From contig JAQGEQ010000186.1 in the NCBI GenBank assembly GCA_034620365.1, positions 558,001-622,000 on the forward strand: a DNA stretch of 64,000 bases. Reading direction: 5' to 3'. The notes under the pieces were generated by a model, which saw nothing but the letters and a program-made list of their open reading frames with translations, searched no databases and had not been told where the DNA came from. Below, in pieces: positions 49,001-59,800 of the stretch. Numbering within the stretch: position 1 is the stretch's first letter; every line of letters starts with the position of its first letter. This stretch comes from Pegea sp. RAD2-039. Lineage: Eukaryota > Chordata > Thaliacea > Salpida > Salpidae. The translations under genes and the position numbers were made by a program.

Positions 49001-52000
49001 ATCTTTTATGTTATTACTTCAAAATTGGATTTTAGTCTAGAAATAAAAGCTTTTAAAAATTGTCGGAAAATATGTCTGTAAGCTTGTAGAAAATTGTAAT
49101 AACAAAGTTAATAACAAGATGAATAATAGGATTTAAGAATTAAATAGATTTATGTAAGATTAAATCTTTTCAACTATCATCTTTTACATCCTATACAACA
49201 AACAATTTACACCTTTAGAAATATCTTCTAATTCTATGAATAATTCAAACAGCTAAAAATCTATTTTTTAAACTTCTTTCATCGTTTAAACAACCTCCTT
49301 TAATTACCTCTAATCTTCACAATCGAGACGCGATGACGTCATCAATGACGTCACAGATAATTGCAGCATCTTATGTTTTAACAGCACTGTATCATCTACA
49401 ACTACAGCAAGCACGTTGTCATCTTTATCTTCGACATCTTCTACTTCAATCATAACCTTTCCTGCGGTAATTGATGAGGAGCAACCTCCATCTTTGGGTC
49501 ACGTGGTTGACAATAGGTTTGAAATTGAGTCTCTCTTTCTGATCTTTGTCATATTTCTACTCTTCATCGTCATCTTTCTTTCTGATCTTCATCCTGATCT
49601 TTTTGACTTTTCTTTACTATTTTTCATTCACTTACTTCACTTAGATTAACTTGACAGCGTCACCTAGTGGCAATTTTTCAACACGCTTTCTTCTTAGGAT
49701 CAAACCTGAATTTCGATCTCCAACCAACATCGACTCCCGGACCTACAAAGTGAAGAAGGTTCGAAGTCGTCGAAATCCTCAATCCGATCTCGAATCAGAT
49801 CCCAAATTGGATCAAAAGTCTGATCCCAGATCTGAACCGAAAATAGAGGATGAAAAGTCTCCGAAGAAAGATGAAACTCCTCCGCCACCTCCTCCTGATC
49901 TTCCAGACATCCCTTCAGATCAAACAAAGCGCGCTGCAGAGATTGTAGAAAAAGTGAAGAAGAGTTCCTCTTTTCGGATCCAGGCTCCCAGAGATCATCC
50001 TCTAACTCCTCCTCCTACTAGCAAGCCGCTAGATGAAGCAGGAGAGCGACTCTTACGGAAGATCTCGATGAAGAAAGAGCGTCAAACATCTGAAAGGTAA
50101 TCTATCCGATCTCATTTGCATCTCTTTAACTCTTTAATCAGAATTCCGACGGAAAGCGAAGAAAAAGAGATTTCCTTGAAAGTTGAAATAAACCAGAAAT
50201 CAAATGAGATAGAAGATGAAGATCAGAACAAACCTCAAATCAAGGTGATGAAATTATTAAAACAACTTCTATGTCCGTTTGCGGTTTTGTCAAATTTAAA
50301 ATTGTTTAATGTTGATAGATATCCAGTAAGCCTCTTCTTCCTGACCTTACGCTTCCATCCAATCACATTCAACCGACCGAAGACATTTCAACCAATCAGG
50401 TGCCTCTATTTTCTTTTCAATTCACGTTAAAAAAATTTCAATAAAATATTTCTTTCAGAGTTTCCCAGCCAAAAACAAAGAAGCTCTCGACTACATGACG
50501 GGCCTCTTCTCCCAACCGTCACATGACGTCATCGAGGAAGGAATGAGATATCGAATGAGGAAACCGAATCATCGTGACTCAATCTGTACTGAAGATGAAA
50601 CCAAAACAAATAGACAGGATTGTAGAGACGTGACGTGAGTCAATTTCTATTTGTTGTTTTTTATCTCACTTTTTTTTGTTGTTCAAACTTGTTTAATGTC
50701 ATTTGAACCGAAGTTGTTTTTAAATGGGAGTTTTAGTTGACAAATTTATACAAATTGATCCGAGATATTTTGATTTTGGGGCACTTAGTTAAGGGGTTAA
50801 TTAAGTAGATAAATTTGTTTAGATAAAAATCGATTTTATCTCTGAAGAAATTTTACTTTTTTTATTGTTTTAATGAAGTTGGTTTTGATGATTATGAATG
50901 TAAGTTGATGTCGAAACCAAATTGCTTTTACAAAACATTTGTCAAAACGTTTAAATAAATTAAATTTTTGAAGAATCACTTGAACAGTCTTCACGTTTAA
51001 ATTAAAGTGAATACAAAACTAGATTCTCTACTTTCAGACCTTGATTCTCAACTTTCAAATTCAGAGAGTTTCACGCTCTTAATGATTTATCATCATTTAA
51101 TGAATCCAATGTTGAAGAGTCTTAATGATTTATCATTTCACTTCCTCAAGTTTTCTTTTCAATTAGTTTCCTTAAATTTAAGAAAATTGATTTAAATGTC
51201 GAAAAACCTTCATCTTTTTAAAAACTGTTGGAGAATTTCAAACTTAATTTTTTTAAATTAATTTACTTCCAACATTAAAACCGTTGGCTTCAGTCAACGA
51301 AAATGATATTACAATTAAACGGGGCATGATCTTTTAACGCCTCCTTTGTTTTCTTCTTACTATGATGAGTCATAAAGCCGTTCCAACCACAATTTTGTAA
51401 TAACAGCTCATATTATAAGGGCTTCAGTTATATCCATTGAGCACTAAGCTAGAGATTAGTCTCGATGTATTTGTTTACTCGGTAAGCTTAGTGAAAAAAG
51501 AATAAACTAATTTCTTTTATTTTTTTCTTTTATAGAAATAAAAAGAATGATGTAACACATACAGAACCTTTAGATGAGTTACCAGCAACGTCAACTTATT
51601 ATAAGACATCTGCTTCTAAAGCAAAGATCATGAATCTTGTTCAAGAGAAAATTGATTTAAAAGTAGATGATACAGACGGCAGTGAAGCAGAATCCGTTGA
51701 AGAACTTAATAAGAAAAAAGTTAGTTATTTGTAAAGTTATTTTCAGTTTTAATCATTTGAATATTTCAGTTTGAACTTGTAGTCAGCTTGAATAAGAAGA
51801 TCAAAGAGTTGACAGAGATGAAGCAACTTCTTGATAACGAAAAAAGAGAAAATGAAAATCTAGGAAGTCAAGTGAATAAAGTTGTCAAGGAAATTTGCAG
51901 TAGCAGAGAATATGATAAATATATTTCATTTGTCGGGGAGGTGGATAATATAATAAAATTATTAATCTCATTATCTGGAAGATTAGCTCGGGTTGAAAAT

Positions 52001-53259
52001 GCTTTACTCATTCATCAACATGAATCACCTGAAAGAGTGAGTTGTTAAAGTTGTAAATAGTTGATTAGTTTGTTGTTACTACTTATGTTTTTATGTTTGT
52101 TGTATCTTTGAATCGAGTGGTGGATAATTTGCTTTTGTAAAGTTGAAATTAAGTTTAATTGTTTACTATTGAACTAAACTGAAAAAGTTTTACTTCAAAT
52201 TACTTTTTGTAATGTTTAGAAAATAGAAATTTAACTAACTAAGATTAAACCCATAATTAAATCGATTTATAACTAAGTCCTTAGTAAAGATTTTTTTGTA
52301 TTTTTGGGTAATATTCTTTCTGAAAAAACTTTTGAAATTAAAATTGAGGTAAAATTGCGAGATTACGGTTTGATATGGTCTGTAATTTAACCTTCATTAA
52401 AACCACGTGGTTATTTTTTTGAAAGCTTACTAAAGCTAAATTATCTTATAATTTAAAAATGAGCTGAATTACAATTCATATTTTTTAGTTATATCAAATA
52501 AGAAAGAAAATAGTTTAGTAATTTAACACTTATTTTTTTAATTAAATAATTAGACAACTTTTACATAATAGATAAAAACTTGTAGATAAATCAGTTATTA
52601 GTAAGCCTAACACGTTTCAACCACTTAATCAACTCTACTTTCATCTTGATGAATTTAGGCTCCTTTAATGGATAAAAAGCGAATTTTACAAGAACAACAT
52701 AAAGAAGCTAAACTGCTAAAAAAAGAAATCGACTTAAAACAGCAGCGCATTTCTGAAACGCTCGCTAAGAATTTCAATCAAGAACAGGTAACAGTTTCAT
52801 TCATAAATTTCTTGATTATTTCTTGATTTTTTTTCGATTATTTTAATACAAATGCAAGCTGGTATTTATTCATGAATTCTTATCTTATTTGTAAGAATTA
52901 TTTGTAATTCGATAGGCTAAATATATCACTGAATTAAATGTCAAGTTTTTTTATAGGATTAAAAGATATCGTTGTATGAAAATCATTGAACAAAAAATTA
53001 AACAAACAATTTGTCGTAAAGAATTTATTCAAATTCTATTTAAGTCTTTGACATTTTGTAGTTAGCTTCAAAAGTTTTATCAAATATTTAACTTTTGAAA
53101 TTACAGTTTGCAGATTATGAACATTATATTCAAATGAAGTCTGCTCTGATTGTAGAGCAAAGAGAATTTGATGACAAGATCAATTTAGGAGAAGAACAGA
53201 TGCAATGTTTAAAAGATGCTCTTCCTGATCACATGTTAGCACAACTAGACGATCTTTAA
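36016..53259 (+). CDS. shroom: Shroom family protein (PDZ + ASD2)
   Basis: Actin-associated scaffold that recruits ROCK to apical junctions and drives actomyosin contraction in epithelia. Exons: 36016-36123, 36944-37092, 37842-38041, 38399-38504, 42107-42878, 42931-43670, 44117-44228, 45286-45413, 46022-46168, 46373-46495, 46834-47007, 47277-47363, 47533-47664, 47749-47846, 47994-48121, 48172-48224, 49385-49516, 49698-50096, 50142-50244, 50319-50399, 50459-50634, 51536-51719, 51770-52036, 52659-52787, 53107-53259. A further candidate exon is 41777-41890. The sum is 4881 nt, 1,626 residues (1,664 with the extra exon), with every junction in phase. N-terminal PDZ (residues 1-85), a long Ser/Arg/Asn-rich disordered centre, a polyproline stretch near residue 1190, and the C-terminal ASD2 coiled coil from about residue 1383. 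ATG at 36016 places the PDZ at the very N-terminus, as in other Shroom proteins. I did not identify a clear ASD1. Confidence 0.93.
38518..38529. promoter_or_regulatory. GC-rich motif CGCTAGGTGGCG, copy 2
   Basis: Reverse complement of the 12-mer at 21803-21814, lying 13 bases after the exon ending at 38504 and before the alternative first exon. A related CACCTAGTGGC lies at 49661-49671. Confidence 0.35.
38769..38776. promoter_or_regulatory. CRE octamer TGACGTCA upstream of alternative Shroom start
   Basis: Perfect palindromic CREB/ATF site 254 bases upstream of the ATG at 39023, in a locally GC-richer stretch of intron (38690-38780). Consistent with an internal promoter but not proof of one. 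Confidence 0.45.
39023..39168 (+). other. Candidate alternative first exon of Shroom (PDZ-less isoform)
   Basis: An ATG at 39023 opens a frame of 48 codons (including [17 protein letters not shown], coiled-coil-like) ending in phase 2 at a strong GTAAGA donor. That is the same phase as exon 38399-38504, so it can join 41777 or 42107. An in-frame TAG at 39002-39004 and the lack of a convincing acceptor argue against an internal exon. A CRE octamer lies 254 bases upstream. Shroom genes in other animals are known to make PDZ-less forms. Confidence 0.6.
41777..41890 (+). other. Candidate Shroom exon (optional)
   Basis: Open for 38 codons in the required frame, with the acceptor TTCGTTTTATTCACAG and donor CT|GTGAGG. 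It is phase 2 at both ends, so it can be included or skipped without breaking the frame. It encodes [20 protein letters not shown], which continues the coiled-coil character of the exon at 39023-39168, and it may be used mainly in that isoform. Confidence 0.55.
49334..49353. promoter_or_regulatory. Paired CRE octamers in a Shroom intron
   Basis: Two perfect TGACGTCA octamers, 49334-49341 and 49346-49353, spaced by four bases and about 30 bases before the exon starting at 49385. Such close pairing suggests an intronic enhancer or cryptic promoter. Confidence 0.45.
49698..50096 (+). other. Shroom charged and polyproline exon
   Basis: Long exon with a short tandem charge repeat ([16 protein letters not shown]) followed by [14 protein letters not shown]. 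Polyproline stretches of this type bind profilin, EVH1 or SH3 proteins; which one cannot be told here. It also carries [16 protein letters not shown], a basic helical segment. Confidence 0.75.
51536..53259 (+). other. Shroom ASD2 (Rho-kinase binding coiled coil)
   Basis: Starts [18 protein letters not shown]. It continues with a long heptad-rich helix including [13 protein letters not shown], then [39 protein letters not shown] and [18 protein letters not shown]. These are the signature ASD2 sequences through which Shroom dimers bind ROCK. The final 11 residues include a short acidic tail and the stop at 53257-53259. Confidence 0.95.
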
Positions 53260-55930
53260 ATCGATATCCACCACTGTCATCAATTATTTCATGTTTTAAC
53301 ATCAAGTTTCTTCATTATCAATCATCAGAGCATTGATTACCACTGGGGGGCGGTATATGGAAGAATCATGACTCTTTAAATCTTTTGTCTTTTTAGTGAT
53401 TTTAATGTCACTGTTTCAATTTGATTTTATCCAATTTAGCTGAAATAATTCAGTTAACTAAACAATTGACCAATTAGCGTGATAATAAGCCTTCTTGTGT
53501 TTCTTTTTCTGTTTTGTACTGAGTCAACTTTGGTTTTGATCGTTTAGCTTTTTGAAGCATGATAAGAGCATATAATCTGGCTACTTTTCATCTTGCCGCG
53601 AAGATTTTTTTTCTCTTGATCTTTGAATCTTCCGACCTTTGAAATCTTTTACAGCAGGAGTTATTACTTGTTGCTAAAACTTGCTTTCAACAAGTTTTCT
53701 TTTCATATTTTCATAGTACAAGTCTTCTTACAAAACATTTCAGATTCTTTCTATTTTTCTTTCTTAAACACAAAACACTTCTATCATTTTATGTTTTAAC
53801 GCCAAATTTTCCACTCTCCAGATGTTGACTGCAAACAGGAAATAACTTGAATGATAAAACTCTTCTTTGGGTTTGAACTCTTTCTTATGCCCAAGGATCG
53901 ATTTGAAGTGATTTGTGGTTTGATGTTATAACTTACATCAATTTTTTCATATTTTATAATTGTATTTTCAAAAATGTACTAGAAGAAATTTGTGTTTATT
54001 TCATATCTTTTCATTTTTAGAAAGCTTTTGTTAGTAATTGTCTCTGTTTAATGTTTTTTGAATATTAAAATAATAGAAAAGCATATAACGCTAAATTAAA
54101 TATTCTCTTTTTTAAACTTTCAGTTTTTTGTGTACATTTACAATAACATTTTAGCAGTAATTAAAGATTTAATCAAATAATTATAATCAATTATTAATAC
54201 TTAACAGGATTGAGCCACAAATCAGTTTTACTACCGACAAACATCAATTTTTTGTTAATTACAATTTAGACTGAAGTGTTTTTTATGAGCAGCTTTATAT
54301 GGAATGGAATTCCAGATATTCTGTCATTGTTGCCGTTGACTAAAATTACTTGAACTAAATTGCTCGTGAGATACTCACATTAGCATCTTGAAGTTAACAA
54401 ATTGTTATCACTTGAAATAATTCTTTACTGATTCATCTACTATTTGAAATCTTTTTTTAACTTATGGCTTACTCATATTACTTCTAAGTTTTATAAAAGA
54501 GTAATTATATTTAGAGTTCTACAGTTAGGTCAGATTACTAAATTGTCAGAAACATCTAATTCTAGATCATCAATTTTGTTCTTCAAACATAAAGAAAATT
54601 CGAAAATACGACGAAGAAGTCATTTAATCAAGTGGTTTCAAGTAGCTTTCGACGTATTATCAATCTATTATGTCTTTTCTATCTCCTTAATCATTTAAGT
54701 TTATATTTATAAATGAAAACTTCTATTAAACACAAAATATTTTTCCGGTGAGTTAGGCATGAGATGTTGAAACTGAATATCCATCACTAAATCATTATTA
54801 AGTTTTTTTAAATCTACAAAATCTCAGCAGAGTTACCTACGTTTTGATATATTCCCAGTTTAAGAAAAAATAAAATAGTAGCTAATTATTTGTTCTAAAA
54901 CATAACTTACTTCAGGCTAAACATTTTTTAAGCACAACTTTCAGAAAACAAAGAAAAATATCATACTAACACTAAGTTAGAAAGGTATATGATTTTTTTA
55001 ACAATCAAGATGATAGATCTAGATCTGAAGATAGTACTTGAGATAGTTCAGACTTTATCTTAAAGACTTCAACACTTAATTTCATCTTAATCAATAATTT
55101 AATGATTATAGAATTTAATAGTTATTTAATGATTTTTAGTTGGTATTGAAGTAACCTATTTCTGTGAAATATTTCAGAATATAATTTTTTTAATGAAAAT
55201 ATTTGACAACGAGCTGCATAACTTACAACCTAGCTTCAAGTGTCTTGTTTTATTAGTTTTTATAAATACGAATAGTTGAAATATATTTTACGAGAAAGAA
55301 ACAACTCGGCAAAGTAATTGTTATAGCAATAGATTACATAATATATAAGTTATTTAATCATTAAGTACGCAGCCTTAATGATCTTTATGAAATTAGTTAT
55401 TATTTCTCATATATGATTAATGTTATTATTGATTACATTGATTTGAGTGTTACAATAAGATTTTGACTTTTCACAAATACTACAAACCAAAAATTTTCCT
55501 TTACCTAATAACTTTAGTTTATTTACTACTTTATGATACTTTCTTCATAAATTATATTTTTCATTATCGTTGAGTTTTTTTCCAACTACATCCTAGATTT
55601 ATATAAAAGTTTCATGAAAATCAAAAATATAGTTGATAATATTCAAGAAAAGTTTCTTCCAAGTAATAAAAGTAAATTAGACCAAATCTGAGAACTTGTT
55701 TATCAAAAGTCACAAAAATTTGAACTTGATAATTTTTGTTTATTTATTTCAATAAATGCGAAAGAGGGTGTCTGAAGAGAGCACCACTCGCTAACACACA
55801 TTTTCACAAACAATACTAATTGAGTTAGAAATATAGAACGCAGAAGATTTAACATATGGTATTTTAGTAGTCTCCATACAATATAACAGTGAACAATTAC
55901 ATAGAATGTTAATCATATAAAAAAGGGGAA
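53260..55930 (+). other. Shroom 3' region and intergenic sequence
   Basis: After the stop the sequence stays moderately mixed for about 700 bases (likely 3' UTR) and then becomes very AT-rich. ATTAAA variants occur near 54064 and 54155, and a perfect AATAAA at 54869-54874; I cannot tell which is used. CCACTGGGGGGCGG at 53340-53353 stands out as GC-rich. The open frame at 54444-54698 looks accidental. Confidence 0.5.
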
Positions 55931-55932
55931 AA

Positions 55933-56410
55933 TCACAGTTTAGAAATGACAATTTTGGCAGTGTTATAACGGTTCAACTTCTGCTTGAACAACGCGAGTG
56001 ATTCTGACATGACAATGTCTGATGGCAGCTGGTTCCAAGTAATAATTGTACGATGTTAGAAAAAAATTGCTCTGATTAACGTACCAGGTGATGTGGGCTT
56101 ATTAAGACCTAATGTGTGTCGTCGGAGTTGATATAACTTAAGGGAAAGACTAATGGTAAGAAGTCATCAAACTGAAGGTCAATTAAATTGTGGATAATTT
56201 CAAAAATAATAATTAAGTAGCATTCAATCCGTCGAGTTTTCAAAGTCTCTAAGTTTATGAAGCTAAGACGAGGTTTATGATTATCGTATTTAATATTAAG
56301 TTTCCTGCATACCATAATCTCATAAATGTTGCCTGAACAGATTCAATTTTTTTGATATCACCAACTTGGTATAGTATCCATGCAATAATGATTATAACAT
56401 TTTAATTGAT
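55933..56410 (-). mobile_element. Decayed LINE (non-LTR retrotransposon) 3' end
   Basis: Reading leftwards, the minus strand encodes, across at least one frameshift, the typical C-terminal end of a LINE reverse-transcriptase ORF: VGDIKKIESVQATFMRLWY (compare the family's KKDIxxLExVQRRxTR), KTRRIECYLIIIFEIIHNLI (YRRxRGDLIxxYKIL), TWNQLPSDIV (WNxLPxxVV) and SLALFKQKLNRY (SLxxFKxRLDxY), then a stop at 55933. Only about 480 bases remain, a 5'-truncated relic that cannot move. It lies between Shroom and DEPDC1. Confidence 0.75.
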
Positions 56411-56899
56411 TGACATTGCAGAGACCTTGTCGTTTTACTTAGCTGACGATATTTAGAAAAAGCTTTAAATTTATTGATTTTATAATCTTTGTTTGATTTT
56501 ACTAAACAATTTTAATAAAATAAATTTGGGCGAATTTGTATATTGAAATCAAATCACGCGGGAAATTATAATTTTTCTTATTTAAAAAGCACTCTAAAAT
56601 ACATTTGTATATTCAAGTTTACTTATTATATTGTTTGTTCAGAGCTAAAAATATTGTTTCTAGACTTTGTACAGTTTTTGAATATAGAGAGTTCTTCCTA
56701 ATAGATAAAATTTTACCAAAATAATAAAATGGATTTTATTTTATTAAAAAGTTTATGTTTTTTTACAAATTTTTTGTAGAAATGTTGATGGTCTCTTTAA
56801 CTTTATTTTGCTAATTATTTAAATAATTAATTTCTTTATTATATTTCTGCTAAAATTTATTTTAATTTCCAGATAGCATAGAAGTAAACTCAACTTGAA

Positions 56900-59800
56900 A
56901 TGTATAAGCTGGTTTCTCCAAGAAAGCCATTTAAAGCTACTTATTTGGTATGACAATTTACAACATAAACTTACATTTAATTAAATACTTTTTTTAAATA
57001 TTAGTGGGAAGATTTACAAAAGCTTTTTCATACTGGGATGATTTTGAAGAAGCACAGATATCGTTTTAAAACTTTTAATGATTGTTTTACTGGTTCTGAA
57101 GCTGTTGAGTGGCTTCATAATTTATTGAAGTCCCATAGGAATTTTGGAAATCATGTAAGTTCAACATATCTGACCAAAGTTTTGTGTATACCATTCATAA
57201 ATATTTTATTATTTCTTGGATAAATCTTGATGTAACTAGAAAAGTTTACAAATAATTCTAGAGTTTTACTTATTTCTAGTTTTATGTTTACAAATTTAAG
57301 TTCTCAATTTTACATTTTATTATAATTTCAAGGTTACTAAAGAGCAAACAACCAAGTTGTTAAAAAAATTTCTAAGATTTCATGTTATAGAAGATATGAA
57401 TGGAAGTTATGGTACAGAAGATTTTACAACTAGCAGACTGTTCAGGTATTTTACTTAAGTGAACTACATTATTGCCATGTCTAAATACTGAACTTTGAAT
57501 TATCAATACTTATTATTAGGTGATTGTGTTTATATTTTTTATTCATTTGTTTATTTAACGCATGGCTGCAAATAATAGTAAACAAAATGATAAAGCTACA
57601 AGGAAAAAAATAAAAAGCTCTATATAGTATAGTAAAAAATAGAAATACAGTAAAGGCAAGTTTATGGAAAGTTTTAATAATATATAATATAAGTAGAAAA
57701 AATTGAGGAAAATGGAAATATTATCACTCAAAGTATACTTTCACATAATTTTGTAAAGAATTTGTTGCAGTGAGGGAAGAAGGTTCCAAACAAAGATTAC
57801 CCTTTGAAAAAACTATCACTTCAATTCTGAAGATGTTTGAAAGATTTTAATCTTAAAAGAAATCATTAAAATTACATGGAAAGCCAATAATAAGTTGAAA
57901 CAGTATTAAGACGTTGGAGAAATTCTGTCGATATTGTATGGATTTAATATTAAGCTTTGAACGATGGTCTCTATATGAAGAAAAGGTGTGCCACATCTAA
58001 GGAAAGCTTTTCTAGTGAATGATGTTTGAATGGACCAAGATTTGAATATCAATTTTAAAGTGAAGACTCCATAGCAGTGTCTAAATAGTTCTGGGTTTAA
58101 AAGAATTTTGGTTTGAAATACTTGAACTAGTTCTAAAATTTAAATGATTGAGCTCATTTAAAGTTTATAGTAGATTAAGATGCCCAGATCTTTAATGACC
58201 AGTCACTGGACAATTTATTGCTTGAATAGAAATTAGATGATGTTGAATTAGAGCTTGAAGGTTTATTAATTGAGAGTTAGAAGCATTTGTTGATTGTCAT
58301 TGAGTTGTCTAAAGTTAGAAGAGTAAGTCAGTACTAAAAGGTTCAGCATCTTCTCCAATCAGCATCAAGCTCCCAGAACCTAGAGGAAGAAGTTTCTATG
58401 ATAATATTTATATAAAGAGAAGAGATAATAATTGAACATCACTGAGTACCCAAAGAAAACTTGAGACAGAGTTATTAATGATGACTTTTCTGTTAATATC
58501 TGAAGAATTGTTCCAAGTGAAGAAGAGAGGATTGAAAGAGGACCAATTTGTTATATCCTTGGGGTGGTAGAGAATAAAATGTCCTTTTGATAAATGACTG
58601 ATTTGATGATTGGTTTATTTGAAGTATAAATTTCAATCAAGCTGACAGATTTCTTTATTTTATATTTTTGTTAATAAGAAAGATGGTTTATCTTCTAATA
58701 GTTTCATTTATTTGATTTCTTCTTTTATTTGCATGAAAGCTTTTGTTAATCTTTGAAATCAATTTTTTTAGTGAATTAAGATAAAGTATAAAAGTAACCT
58801 AAAATATTTTTACTTTTTATAAATAGCATTAATTTGTAGATTTCAAAATTTTTTTTATTAAGAAATAGTTGTATCTGATTACTTATCAACTAGTTAATTT
58901 AGTAAATAGGTTTAATAATTTATCAATAATTTTCTTTAAACAGGTTACCAGATGAAGCAATGAAACTGAGATACACTTTACAAACTGATAACTTGCTTTC
59001 TGATTCTGAGTCCAAGGTAATTTGATGTAATCTTCTATCTGTTCTGAAAACATATCGTTATAGTTACTATACTTTGTTTTCAAGATCTTTTAAAATATGA
59101 ATTTTCAGGCTGCAAAAAACGTAAATCCGCCAATTTTAAAGCAAGAACCTCCAGTAATCCCGTCAACAAGAGATGCCTTAAAAAGTATTTTTTATGAGAG
59201 GTACTTGATATACTTCATCTAAAAAATAAAATTTATCAAAATATCAAATTTGTAGAATTGATAAAGTTTTGCATTTGGATAAAAAAGATAATTTTCTTGA
59301 CGAGTTAAAAACGAGTGAAATTCTTGATGAGTTGGAAGAAAACACCAAATCTTCCTTAGAGGCATGCGACCCACTACCTTATTGGGTCTTGAATATTATG
59401 AAGTGCCTCGCTAATTGGCCCAATGAACGTACTCTGCCCGCTTATGATGGTACTTGGTCTTTTTTGGCTTTCTAGTATCTGAGATCTTTTTCATCTGAAG
59501 GATTTGAACGCGATATTCTTGGAGCTGTTGTGGATTATTTCAACTCTTTTTCGCAACCTATGATCAGTTTCTGTTTTTATGATATCTTCATTAAGATCTA
59601 TAAAAGATGTAAAACACTAGATGAAGTTTGTCGAGATCCCAAACATCCGATCATCAAAAAAGGTACAAAGATCAGATCTTCAGATCATTTTAATCATTTC
59701 AAACTTCCAGATGAAACTAAAACAAATTCTGAGAATGAAGTTTTCAATGAAATCCAAAAACGGTTGATGCAAGCTAAAATGAGACATGAAAACGTTGCCA

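Noticed and set aside
51283-51300. Small hairpin CGTTG-GCTTCAGT-CAACG in a Shroom intron
   Set aside because: Five-base stem only; too short to support a structured RNA.
54444-54698. 84-codon plus-strand open frame after Shroom
   Set aside because: No recognisable motif, AT-driven composition, no phased neighbours; most likely chance or 3' UTR.
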